Part shown: piece after piece, positions 11,191-23,184 of the stretch | Position numbering within the stretch: the first letter of the stretch is position 1 | Layout: each line of letters begins with the position of its first letter | NCBI GenBank assembly: GCA_902729315.2 | Contig: LR746269.1 | Coordinates: 9,584,231 to 9,648,230, forward strand | Source: Spirodela intermedia | Lineage: Eukaryota > Streptophyta > Magnoliopsida > Alismatales > Araceae | Direction of reading: 5' to 3' | Length of the DNA: 64,000 nt | The notes under the pieces: generated by a model | Databases searched by the model: none | What the model was told of the DNA's origin: nothing | Seen by the model: only the letters and a program-made list of their open reading frames with translations | Made by a program: the position numbers and the translations under genes

Positions 11191-12389
11191 CTAAGACCAG
11201 TGGGCATAGAACAAGGAGGCGGCAGCCGGGGCGAGGGGGCACGTGTGGATCATTTTAAGCTGAACCCGGGGGGGGGGAGGTGTCGTTCAGCTGCTCAGCA
11301 TCCCGGTCAGGATCCCTCCGAAATTGACGGCCTGCATGGGAAAGAATTAAAGAAAATAAAAAAAAAAATATATGGTTTAAAGGGGCAAGATGACATACCC
11401 TTCGATGAATCGTATCCAAACTGACTGCAGCTGATGAATGGACTGCACATACATACGTGTATGATAAAAGATAACATACATCATCTAATGGAACATATTT
11501 CTATAGATCAAAATTTCCATGTTCAACTCCGAAGAAGAACGAGAACCAACTCAGAGAGCAGTCATAACCACAAAGAATCCTTAAGAGCGTAGTTGATCTT
11601 TCGCTCTGAATCTGATATTGTCACTGTATATATATTGGATAAAACATCATTAATGTAATATTTATATATTATAATGGAGCATATATATTAAGCTGGGTGG
11701 GTGTTCCATTATCTTTTGTAAGTGGAAAGTATAATCCTTGAAGAACCTGGTCAAATTTTCACTCAGAGACTGGTTCTTCAATTCTGACGTTTCAACTGTT
11801 CCAAGAAAGCCACTGTTTGTCATGACATTCATACCCCCGCGCATGACTTTTATCTTGGTCGCACTGTACGAGATTTTCACAATGCATATTTCTTTTGACC
11901 TACACGTGAGTCAGTTGACTTTCCATTTCCAGTGGTCATTGCATCGTCACTTGAGAAATGGTTTCATGATGAATGACAGTGTATAAACCTAATAAATGAA
12001 TAACAGGCAATACGTGCAGAACATTAGAAGCCACAAGAAGGCTGTCAGAAGTCCTACAACATCTTACCCTAAAATGGCCAGTCAGAACGTTCAGTCACGT
12101 GACCTGCCATCGGGTCAAAGGACGTCGAGCTTAGAGTCACAGTCATGACTTCTGGAATTGAAATCTTCAATGGGAACATAAAATTGACCTGAGTAGATGC
12201 AAGTGAGGGATATGAGCGGTTAAAAATCTCTTTCCCAGCTGACAAGGGGTCCCCTTATTAAAGTTTTTCCATCCCATATTCATCGGTCTGGGAAAAGCTT
12301 GTCAAGGACTGGGGCATCATAGAACAGCCATAGGGATCTCCTCTTCTTCCAATAGTTCAGTTTAGTAACACTCGAAAGGGTAAGAGATG
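11191..12389. other. Intergenic, no gene seen
   Basis: Mostly AT-rich. Small open frames at 11662-11986 on both strands lack family similarity. Confidence 0.55.
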
Positions 12390-12905
<516 letters not shown>

Positions 12906-13654
12906 AGAATCATGGAAGAGATTTGGCTATTTCGCATGGTTTCACCATTTAGAACTAATTTTCAATCCTAAATATTATTTTTCTCCTTAGTGTGACGTGT
13001 TTTATAAGAGCATCGGTTATGGAGGAGTTGACTTCAGAAAGATGTCCATCCCCAAATCTGTAAGCAAACTGCTTGGTTTATGCAATGTTTCCTAAAACAT
13101 TCTCTAGTACATTATCCATTGCCTCACCGACAAAAAATAAGATAAAAATAACAAACGTAAATAATCGAATAATAGGATTAGATTGGCCAAGATTCTTGGG
13201 AAAAATAATTGTTAGATGTGAACTAGTAGACGTACTGTTTGATTAAGTTGTTATCTGTTTATAAATGGACTGTGATTCTATTGGCATTTAGTCGGCGGAG
13301 GTAATCTGGAGCTTCCTCTGGGTCAATGATTCCCCGAGTTTCTCACCGCCTTCCGGAGTGTCAACCCCGGAGATGGGATCATCCGGGTCTCGATTTCACC
13401 GTAGAAGTTTCGTCCAGCGAGAGATGGAGACGGATTCACCGAGGATCAGCGTCAGAGAAGATAACAGTCGCAGTCACAGCCCCACATTGGGAAGTTGGCT
13501 GCGCCGACGGTGAGACATAGATTCCGTAATGCGACCCGTCCATCTCCCGGAGGGCATCCGAACCCTAACTCCACCCCCCGGGGATGAACCACAGGAAATA
13601 GGATCACAGACAATGCGAGAAGTAGAGGATCGAGGGGGGAGGGGGTTCTGATTA
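12906..13654. other. Intergenic, no gene seen
   Basis: AT-rich to about 13290, then GC-richer sequence downstream of the zinc-ribbon gene on the minus strand. The open frame at 13326-13520 (+) has no recognisable content. Confidence 0.5.
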
Positions 13655-13861
13655 TCATGGGTAGAGGACGAGGCGCCTGGAGCAGGCGGCGCAAAAGTAC
13701 CTCCGCATGATCTTGACGCACACGGGGAGACAGCAGAGCCCACGGCGGCTCTCCACGACCGTCGCCACCACCGTCCCTCCGCAGTAGGGGCAGCTACCTG
13801 GTGCCTGCTGGTTCCCCAGCACCGTCTCCTGAGCGACGCACGCGAAGGCCAGCAGCACCAT
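13655..13861 (-). CDS. Small zinc-ribbon-like plant protein (68 aa)
   Basis: Single-exon frame of 68 codons plus TGA. It resembles a family of very short plant proteins of unknown function with two CXXC pairs. Here these are CPYCGG at about residues 24-29 and CAAC at residues 57-60, spaced as in a single zinc ribbon, followed by SRRLVLYP at the C-terminus. The start is the ATG giving MVLLAFACVAQETVL. An in-frame codon string continues upstream (to about 13903) but lacks family-like residues. The function is not known; binding of one Zn ion is an inference from the cysteine spacing. It is isolated on the minus strand, with about 1.1 kb to the next gene upstream. Confidence 0.72.
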   Translation of the reverse strand: MVLLAFACVAQETVLGNQQAPGSCPYCGGTVVATVVESRRGLCCLPVCVKIMRRYFCAACSRRLVLYP

Positions 13862-14389
13862 CGGCAACCGTCTCGGAGAAGAAGGTGACCTGACGCGACC
13901 CACCTAACCCCTCCTTCCTCACGGACAAACCTGGAGGCTCCTCCCTCTCTCTATTTGTAGCCTTCCAGTAGGGCGGGTATCTTCACCTCCAGCATCCCCA
14001 CGTGGGGCTAGGTGCGCTCGCCATTTGCGCTGGGATGATGCTGAGGGGTGCAGGCGCAACAGGGGAAAACGCGCCTGTCTGCGATGGCGGTGACCATATA
14101 CGGGCACGGATTAAATGGATGATGAGTGAGTGATTTATAATAATAATAATAATTAGACCGACACCTTCTAATTCTAATATGGGACCTGCTTCGGGTTCAA
14201 ATCCGCGGTCTCCATCAGACCCCGAAAAACATTCCCCCAACCGCACGCACGTCCGTCATAGAACGGCGTCGCTCCACTTTAATATCATGCTAGAGGAGTC
14301 AACTATGCGCGTCAACTCCCCATCTTGTCTGATTAGAAGTCAACCCCCTCGATCTTAACTACTGAGAGCAACATCAAGGCACGCGAGTG

Positions 14390-14442
<53 letters not shown>

Positions 14443-14983
14443 AGAGCAGATAGGTTGAGTTGGGTAAGAACAGCTGTTATAAGGGACAGGATCAACCAAC
14501 CGTTTAATGCTCCCTAAAAGCCGCTACAAAAGCCGACAGGTACAGAGAGAGAGACAGAGAGAGAGAGACGAGTGGCCACCGGGCATTGGGGCATGGAAAA
14601 TAAAGGGCGGTGAAGTATTTACTACACTTACCGTGGACCCCGTGGAGGAAGATTGGTGGGGGACAATTTCATTGACATCTTCCGGCAGCTTTCTGGTCTG
14701 ATGTGTGAAAAAGAGGACATGTTTTCCACGCGGGGAAAAGAAAAACCTGGATTGGTCTGCCTTTTGGGGAACCCGGCCCCGGCCACGTGGGGGCCAGCCT
14801 ATTGGTCTATGTGGTCCATGTGGTCACTAGATGGCTGGTACTGGGCCCAACCAAATGGGGACAGCGGCTGGCTGGGCCCATATACGGTGAAAGAGGCTGC
14901 ATAATACTGTGTTAGGTGAGAAGAGGGAGAAGAGTTTGAGGGCAGAGGGTACCTGGTGGACCGTGGGGAGATGTGGGGAAGAA
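13862..14983. other. Intergenic between zinc-ribbon gene and At-4/1 gene
   Basis: Holds the presumed zinc-ribbon promoter, a short (AAT)n run near 14138-14152, a 49 bp (CT)n tract at 14391-14439 and the 3' flank of the At-4/1 gene. GC-rich open frames at 14507-14904 have no family content. Confidence 0.55.
14391..14439. repeat. (CT)n microsatellite
   Basis: Uninterrupted CT run of about 49 bp. Confidence 0.95.
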
Positions 14984-17389
14984 TCAGAGGTGCTGCAGAT
15001 CGGAGCCAATGGAGCCAGAGAGCCGCCTCTTCAGGGCCTCGTTCTCCCTGCGGAGCTTCATGATCTTCTGCTTCAGCGTCTCCACGTGGCGGATGGAGAT
15101 CGATTCCCGCTGCTGCTCAGCTTGCTTCGACCTGGTCATCATCACTGCATCGATGCCAAGATCATGAAATCACCGACACCAATCGGCCGCGCCGAGTATA
15201 AACGGCAGAAAAAAAAAAAACTGTAATTGGGGCCAGTTAGAGCTCAGGTCTCTCTGGAATTATGATCCACCTTTTTAAGGGTGGGCAACGATTAATCGTA
15301 CTGTGTTTTAAAATTATGATGTGTGTGTGTATGGGGGGGGGAGGGTGGAACTCTTACACTCGGTTTCGGCGTCTTGAAGTTTCTTCATCAACTCGTTCTT
15401 CTCCTGCTGCTCAACCACGATCCAGTCCCTCAGCTCTTGGATCTCCCGCTGGCCTGCAAGGGTGGATAATGCTTCGTTAGGAATTCCCCCACCCCTCAGG
15501 CAAGCTTCTAGCGACTGACTGAATTGGTAAGCAGCAGACATTGTGACTCTCTATCAGCTGCGCTGGATTTGTGGTGAGCCAGGTCTTGCTGGAGCTGCGT
15601 TATATTGGCCTCGCTTTCTGATTGTTGAAGCACAAGACAGCTGATTTTGAGAAGGAATGGAGAGTCAGGTTGTAGGGAGATGAAGAGACGAGACAAAACT
15701 CCGTTTGAGTAGAGAGGCCAAGAGACCGACCTGACCTGGTTCTCCAGGTCTGCAATCTTCATCCGGTGATCTTGCTCAAGTTTTTCCACTTGTCTCTCGT
15801 GTTCCTGCATTATTTATATCATCCTGTCTTTTTCATGGCTACCAAACCGTTTCCACGCCTTCATTCAACAAGGTGGCGCTAACACTTACTATTTTCATGT
15901 CTAAAGCTTTCCTGTTTGCGTCTACGAGTTCTTCCTTCATACTTTGGTACTTCATATGGCATTCAAACTGTTAGCTAAGTAAGAATTAGTCAAAAAGCAT
16001 GAATCTACGGCAACATGCCAGGATTAGCGATTGAACTTGAGACAAGGTTTTTATCTCTTAATGTTTATAAAATACTAATTCAAATTCAGGGCTAAATCCC
16101 AGTTTTATTAAATCGGTTTTCCAGTAAACCTTTCATTCGAGCACTTCATGACTAGAAAGCATGGGTAATCAGCATTTATGAGTTGTCCCGCCCGTTGAGA
16201 GAAAAGGACTTCTAATGTACAGCTCAATTTTAAAAACGACAAGAAATGCCAACAAATGTTGAATGAACGTCATCTGCTTTCCTCAAAGAAAAGTCTACCT
16301 ACATCTTTATGTGACTGAGTTTCCTCCCTCTTTAAATAAAAATGCATAAAATAACAAAAACGATCAGCAAGACGTTCAGCCGTTCGCTTTTAGAATGCTG
16401 AAGAAGGAATAGATGATACCTGACGAGCAAAATTGATAAGTATTTCCATGTTCAATTTCCATCAATGACATGATCAAAAGAGAAAAAATGGTACCTGATG
16501 TGCAAAGTTAGCGAGTGTTTCCATGTTCAACTTCCTTAGACGCTCATTTTCTGCAAACACGAGGTTCCATTTATCTATTTATTTGATATGCCATGATGAG
16601 AAAATTGGACGCAACACCATCATAGCATTATGAAAGCTTCCTCCATCAATCTATAGTCGTCTCGAAATTTTTTGACGCCACTCCATGAAGAGCGCGCTGC
16701 CTCACAATGCGCAGGACGATGTCTTCTGTTTGGACAACGGCACCGTCGGAGAGATGCTCATATTTATTCGATGCATAACAAACATACGTTTGGACCGCTG
16801 AGTGAATATACCGGGACTCCCGAACCTTGTTTGAGGCTACTGCAGGTGATTTCTAGAGCTTCGCGTCTCCTGACCTCCGAATTGCAGTTCGATCTCACAG
16901 TGTGTACCTCCGAAACGAGTTCTTCGTATTCCTGAAGCCGATGTAAGCATACTAGCAACAACCTCTCACACTCAGATGAAATATTGTTGAAATCAGACGC
17001 CGAATACGCAGGATAAAAATTCATAAAAAATACATCAAACTCCAAATTTGCATCATCATCCGAACGAGCACCGTCGAAAAGAGACGAAACACGCAATGCG
17101 ATTAAACAGGCGCTCATAAAAACGAAGCGACAGGCGGCAGAAGGAGATTTGAAATCAAACCGGAGCCTAACAAGGAAAGCAGGAGAACGAATTTAAATAG
17201 AACGTCAGAGACGGTGATATTCTTGATCCTTCTCGACGTATCAAAAGTGTCGTTCTTCTCAATTCCGTCAAATGATACCTGATAGATCTGCTCGAAGGCC
17301 CGCAGCAGGGAGACGTCCGCCTCCTCTGTCTCCATCCGCACCCCCTCCTCCTCCCCTTTCATCCCCTCCCCTCCGCCTTCGCCCGCCAT
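14984..17389 (-). CDS. Protein At-4/1-like coiled-coil protein
   Basis: Eight exons, complement(14984..15144, 15358..15453, 15540..15640, 15731..15804, 15890..15967, 16495..16550, 16826..16931, 17279..17389), 783 nt encoding 260 aa. The product matches Arabidopsis At-4/1, a largely alpha-helical coiled-coil protein known to interact with a tospovirus movement protein and linked to plasmodesmata and transport. Family-matching stretches are SLLRAFEQIYQ, SNCNSEVRRREALEITCSSL, ENERLRKLNMETLANFAHQ, YQSMKEELVDANRKA, HERQVEKLEQDHRMKIADLE, RDWIVVEQQEKNEL and VETLKQKIMKLRRENEALKR. Phases are consistent at all seven introns. The exon 5/6 junction (AG|GTCGGT with ATCAG|CTGTC) was chosen because it gives the same spacing as the Arabidopsis protein. 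Intron 5 between 15967 and 16495 contains a decayed copy of exon 3 (separate entry). The N-terminus has a Gly/Glu-rich extension of about 20 residues. Confidence 0.9.
16417..16468 (-). pseudogene. Decayed duplicate of At-4/1 exon 3
   Basis: On the minus strand this stretch reads as ...KLNMEILINFARQ followed by a GTATCA donor, closely similar to the true exon 3 end KLNMETLANFAHQ plus GTACCA at 16495-16550. No acceptor AG is seen directly upstream and the ENERLR part is missing, so the copy is probably not spliced in. Confidence 0.8.
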
Positions 17390-17596
17390 TTAGGTCTCCT
17401 CCCCCCCCAATAAATACCCGGCCTGAAGAGCCGGGACGGGTGGAATGTCCCAATTTAAATTTTAAATATAATTCTTATTTTATTATAATTTCCAGTAATT
17501 AATTAATATAAAATTTGACAATGGAATCGGGAGCCTCGCTCTTGCAAATCACCTCACTCGATTGAAACTGTCAGCGGCTCAAACTTAGTCGGCCAA

Positions 17597-17658
<62 letters not shown>

Positions 17659-17768
17659 CTAGAGATGGGTTAGTGCTTCATGGGTTGACCGATACCATGA
17701 TGAAGAATCCAGCCATATGACTTAGAGTAATGTAATTATTAATTAATCGGTGGTAAATGGGGGTTGGG
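17390..17768. other. At-4/1 promoter region
   Basis: Holds a 56 bp (CT)n tract (17601-17656) about 210 bp upstream of the At-4/1 start, then AT-rich sequence up to the copia LTR. Confidence 0.5.
17601..17656. repeat. (CT)n microsatellite
   Basis: About 56 bp uninterrupted CT run upstream of the At-4/1-like gene. Confidence 0.95.
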
Positions 17769-18373
17769 TGTTGGCAGTGTAAACTCATCACATCTAACAT
17801 GTTCAGGAGATGTGTGAGGAGCGGCCTCCCATTTGACCTATTTAGGAGATGTGTGAGTAGTGAGGAGAGGAGTCACAGTTGTCACCTCATCCCTATTAAC
17901 TTGTTTGGGATCGTGTAGAGAGAGAGAGAGAGAGAGAGTGAAAATGTCGGTGGTTGAAATTATCACCTATGAGATGTGTGGGCGTACCCACACGTAGGTT
18001 GAGAATACTTTATTCTTAGGAGGGGGGGGGGGGTTTACTTTTTCTATTTTTCTATAAATAAGGCATATATTTCTTATTTTACGAGAATAAGTAATGATGA
18101 GAATCTCTTTCTTCCTAGACTCTATCCTTTTTCTCCATCAACTCTCTTCTCCTTTCTTGGTCTCTCTTCTTCCTTCTATTAGAGTTTATTACTAACTCTT
18201 CAGTGTGTGGATCATCTTAATAATGTTGAAACATATAATAAAAGTGTTCGATATAATTTTTATTCTCACCAGTATTCTTGATAGTTTGACATTTTTTCTT
18301 TTTTTTTATTCCACTAATATTCAACAATTCAGTTTTAATTTTTATTATATACTTACATATTTATTTTCTTACA
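17769..18373 (+). repeat. 5' LTR of copia element
   Basis: Starts TGTTGGCAG and ends CTTACA two bases before a TGGTATC primer-binding-like site. It contains a short GA run, a poly-G run and a TATAAATAAG box near 18052. Similar in order to 22265-22711. Confidence 0.72.
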
Positions 18374-18620
18374 AGTGGTATCAAAATATTACTTTAATTA
18401 TTCATAAACTTACTATAGCTTCTAATGTACACATTAATATCTAAAAGTTAGATAAATTATTTAACTTCAATGTCTAGAAGTATTGTGTATGATGTATTAT
18501 TATAAACATACTTTATTCGTACATATTTATCTGATTGAACTCTTCAACAGGTCATAGATGAATATAATCTCAAAAAACTCTCAAAGAAGTTGAAGAATCA
18601 ATGTGCACCAAAGGTGATGA

Positions 18621-19800
18621 TGTTAAATTGTGACATCAGCCCATTATGGACCTGGCCCATTATAATTCATTAGGGCCACTATAAACCCTACTTATCTTTC
18701 TTCTTTCCCTCTCTCGATTCCAAGGGTTTATGGTGCCCTTCTATCCATATGATATCAGAGCCATAGGGGCTCGATTCGTCACCCTCATTCTACCGGTCAC
18801 GTCGTCATTCCTCGTTGCCTCTATTCATGACGGCCTCATCATGGCATTCAGCCCCTTGCTAGTAGCCTAAGCATCGATTTCTTTGTGCTGCTGCCCGCGC
18901 GGCAGATGTCCACCATCAAGGCGCCCCCCCTCTAGGCGGTGATCTCAAGCCATTCAGCCCCTCACCGGAGGCCTCAGCCACTAATTTCTCCGCCCTACTA
19001 CCTGCGCCGCATCGGCATTGCCTCTATTCATGTGGGCCTCATCAGGGCGTCCAGCCCTTCACCGGTGGCCTTATCACCTATTTCTCCGTGCTGCTTCCTG
19101 CGCAGCACCTGTCGGCATTAGGGCACCCCCCCTCTAGGCACTGATCTCAAGGCATCCAGCCGCTCATCAGTGGCCTCAGCCACTGGTTTCTCCCATGCTG
19201 CTGCCTATGCAGTATCTACATCCGCTCTCTCTTGCACACAGCCTGCCTTACCCCGAGCCCCGTGCCGGCCCACTCTTGTCCTCCACGTCAACATGCTGGC
19301 CCTTTGGGCGCTGATCTTAGGTAATCCAGCCCTCTCCCGTGTTGGCCCATGATCTCTAAGGCCTCTTGTGCGTCAACCTATGTGCGCAGCTTTTGCGTCC
19401 TTGTGCGTCATCTGCTCAAGCCTCTCGTCGTCTCAGTGAGTTTAATTTCTTTTTTTGATGGTAGATACACCAAGGTTATCCTCCCATGACTCGTCCTTGC
19501 TTTCGGTGACAATATCCTTCACCTTGTCTCTTGCCTCATTCCCTCTTTGACATTTCAATATAGTTGCATTGACTTGCCTGACTTACATCTTTGACCACAT
19601 TAATTATGACTCATGATTGTCAACATTTGAAGACTTCCTTCATGCTCATCGACTTCTACATCACCTCTAGTCGCTTCCGCTTGATGTCACATCTCTGGAC
19701 TATCTTCATTAAAGGTATCTTGAGTTTATCATCAACAATTGACTTTGTGAGAGTATTAAGCCTTCCATTATTCGGCCTCTCAATCATCTAAAGCCAGCTC
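18621..19800 (+). mobile_element. Possible nested second LTR element with short LTR (partial)
   Basis: Within the copia element, a TG...CA segment at 18621-18747 (about 127 bp) is followed two bases later by TGATATCAGAGCC (18750-18762), close to the initiator-Met-tRNA primer-binding site. GC-rich leader sequence with about 105 bp tandem repeats (18850-19250) follows, quite unlike the AT-rich host element. No matching 3' LTR was found, so the right border is a guess. It could be a truncated copia or a TRIM-like element. Confidence 0.5.
18850..19255 (+). repeat. Four imperfect ~105 bp GC-rich tandem units
   Basis: Units start near 18850, 18953, 19049 and 19156. Each opens with TTCAGCC/TCCAGCC, then a TCACCGGTGGCCT-like block, TTTCTCC, a GCTGCTGCCTGCGC block and, in units 1 and 3, a C-run followed by TCTAGGC and TGATCTCAAG. 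Confidence 0.75.
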
Positions 19801-22264
19801 ATATAGTATGACAAACTCTCGTGACAATATATGCAAAGATTGAGGATAGAAAAGATAGTAAAGTCTATTATAACCTTATTGTAGTTAGAGAATTATCAAA
19901 TACATAGATTCTTGAGCAATCTATTATTATTCTTATCATATGTGTCATAATGTTAACTAGTTTGATTCATATAGAAATATAACAAGAGTTATTTTCCTAG
20001 GAAATAATGCAGCTTACGAAGTTGTTGTCATTAATTCGGTGAAGGCTTGATATATTTGACAGAGTGATCCAAGAGTTTAAAAATATTTGTCATGTTCTAA
20101 AATTACATTAGAATTTAATTTCGCTTAGAATTTTGAAGGCAAATGAATGTTACTTCACATGTGAGATTAAGATCCTCAAAATTATCAAATGACTACTCAT
20201 TGTGATGAAATAAAGATGTCAATGAGTAAATATTTACAAACTTGAAGAAAAATATTATAATTAGAGCTTGAATTATTCTTTTATGACACGTGATTGAGTC
20301 ATATGAGTGATATAGGTATGTAGAAGTTACATGTACAAAGATTATTATCTAGTGTGAAAACTTATAAATTAAATTTTTACAAGTAATGTGTCTATCATAG
20401 AAAAATATTCTAAAGTGACATTCAAGCGAGCGAATCATAAGATGTGATGTGGTGGATTATATTCATTCAAATATATGTGGTCTTGTTGATATAGCGTTGA
20501 TGAGTGGTCCTTGTTATTTTCTGACTTTTGTTAATAATTTTTTTAAGAAAAGTCTAAGTATTCTTATTAAAACACATGTCAAAAATATTTGTGAAGTTTA
20601 AGACAATGTGAAAAAGTAGAGAATCAAATGAAGAGAAAAATTAAAATTTTATCAACTAACAATCATACAAAATTTTGAAATTAATTAATTTTATGATGAA
20701 TATGACATTCAACATCATTATATAATGAACAAAACTTTGCAACAAAACAATATTGTTGATTGGATGAATCACACAATTGTTAAGATGACTCAATATTTAC
20801 AGCTAAATATTATCTTGCCTTATAAGTTTTAGATAGAAGATGAATATAATGGTTTATTTGGTGAATAGATTGTCAATTTCTATTCTTAATAAGAAGGTTA
20901 CCAAAAATGTATGAATTGTGAATCTTATGGACTATTAGAATTTGTATATATTTGGATATTTATGATATGTCATTACTCTTACTAATGATTAAACTTGGAT
21001 TTAAATTCAAAAAAGTATATCTTCTTAGACTATAATACTAACATGAAAGGGTATCAACTTTGGAATTTAGAGGTGAAGAAGATTATTTTCAATAAGCATG
21101 TGATATTTGTTAAATATCATATATTGACATCATTCTCTACAAAGCACATGATTTAAAAATCTAGTGTCACTTGTGTTGAAGATAGAGCAAGACTAGACAT
21201 GTAAATTATGTAGAGTCTTAGTTTTGTTGGGAGTGAAGATCGAGTTACAAAATCATTAGATGTTTCTGATTGTATTATTATTAGATGGGATAAGTGTGAA
21301 GTAAGGCCTCATACTAATCTTGATAATTATGTTGACTTTGTATTATTTTCAAGAGATAATGAGCCTACAACTTTTCAAGAGTCAATTAATTATCTTGAAA
21401 AGAATAAGTAATTGTAGACGATGTCTAAAAATTAAGCATCTTTAGACAAGAATCACATATGATAATTAATAGATTTTTCTGTAGGAAAGTAAGTTATTAG
21501 GTGCAAATAAGCGTACAAGAATAAATCATTGATGATTGATGGTGACCAACCACAATATAAAACAAGGCTTATTACAAAAAGTTATACACAAAAATAAAAA
21601 ATTGATTATATATTTTTTTTCACTTGTTGTGAAGTATATATTTATTTGTTTGATATTAACTATTGTCGCACATGAAAATATAGAACTTGAGTAGTTAGAT
21701 GTGAAGATAATGTTTCTTCATAAAGATTTAAAAGAGACTATTTACATATAGTAGCCAAAGAATTTTGTTGTCAATGAGTCAAAATATTTTATTTGATGAT
21801 TAAATAAAATATTTTATGAGTTGAAGTAAGTATTAAGACACTAGTACACAAAGTTTGACTCTTATATATTGTAAATCTAATATATGAGATGTGATTTTGA
21901 CTAATGTTTATATGAGTACGTGTGATGATAGTTCTTTAATTATTTTGATGCTCTATGTTAATAATATGTTCATTATTTTGAAGAATTTACAAGAGATTGT
22001 TAAGTTGAAGTCACTATTGAGTAGAGAATTTAACATGAAGAATCTTGATATGACAAAGAAAATTCTTAGTAAGAAGATTTATAGAGACCAAGAATTAGGT
22101 GAGTTATGATTGACTTTGAAGATTTATGTTTTAAAGGTGGTGGATCTATTTGGCATAGGTGATGTTAAAATAGTGAGCAGTCATCTAATTAATTAGTTAA
22201 GATTATCTACTACTTAGTGTCCGACATTTGAAGAAAATATTAATGAGATGAAATAAATTTATTA

Positions 22265-22711
22265 TGTTAGTATGGTTGCTCCATCATGTTTAACCTATTT
22301 GAAGGACATGTGAGGAGTGAGGAATGATTTCATGATTGTCATTCCATCATGAGCAACCCACACATTTTGGAGGAGTGATTGTATTTATTTTTTTATAAAT
22401 AAGACTTGTGTTTCTCCTTTTATAAGAACAATATATAATGAGAATCTCTCTCTCTTCAGTGTATCTTATTTTTTTTATTACATGTAAAGTTTTTATTAAA
22501 AAAAAGTAAATAGCCTATTATTGAGTTTGTAGTGTGTGAGTCATCTCAAGAGTGTTGAGATGTAGATTATAGGTGTTTGGTGGGAGTTTTGTTCTCGTTA
22601 TGATTTTTGACAGTTTGATGACTTCTCTTCTATTTTGTTCTCATTGATATCCATAAATTAAGTTCTTACTATTATTATAATTCTGTGTTTACATATTTAT
22701 TTTATTATAAT
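22265..22711 (+). repeat. 3' LTR of copia element
   Basis: Direct-repeat partner of 17769-18373, diverged and shorter, starting TGTTAGTATGG. No convincing polypurine tract is visible just upstream. Confidence 0.72.
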
Positions 22712-23146
22712 AGATTGTTGACTAATAAATTTATTCTCTATAAAAAAATTGATAATTTAAGGGTGGCAAACTCATGACCACAAAGTATAGAGTTAATCAT
22801 TGATAGTATCTCAATACTTGAGAACCCTCAAGACCACAATTCCAAGGATTGACTTGCATGATGTGAGCTAGTTGTCGCATCTTGCATCATGTGGCCGCTT
22901 TATTAAAATAGATTCAACCTCATTTCATTTGTATGATATTTATTTCTTGTATGAAAAATAAATAATACCACGCTGATTGACTTCGATGCTACCTCCTTCC
23001 GGATAGAGTAGTGGATCTTCTTATCCAAATTCCTCTCCTCTCCCTTCTCATGAGGAGATTGAGATGACCCCAACCGCAAGCCCATTATTAGGCCCGTCCC
23101 ATCTCTACGCGGGCCGAGATGGACTTGGGTGGGCTCCACAGTGATC

Positions 23147-23184
<38 letters not shown>

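Larger units (their letters stand above)
17769..22711 (+). mobile_element. Decayed Ty1/copia LTR retrotransposon
   Basis: Two diverged direct repeats flank it: 5' LTR about 17769-18373 and 3' LTR about 22265-22711. They share the ATAAATAAG...TTTCT...GAGAATCTCT core, the TCTTCAGTGT block and the TTACATATTTATTTT end. A PBS-like TGGTATCA (18376) follows the 5' LTR. Inside, stop-riddled coding similarity runs in copia order. There is a gag-like start with a KLD-type segment (about 18415-18480) and a GAG-pre-integrase segment (about 20280-20460, LSHMSDIG and SSVKTYKLNFYK). The integrase follows (about 20455-20700, VDYIHSNICG and CYFLTFVNNF). Reverse transcriptase is at 21880-22190 with LYVNN in place of the active-site YVDD, then FNMKNLDMTKKILSKKIYRDQ. 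High AT content suggests long C-to-T decay. Borders are approximate. Confidence 0.85.
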
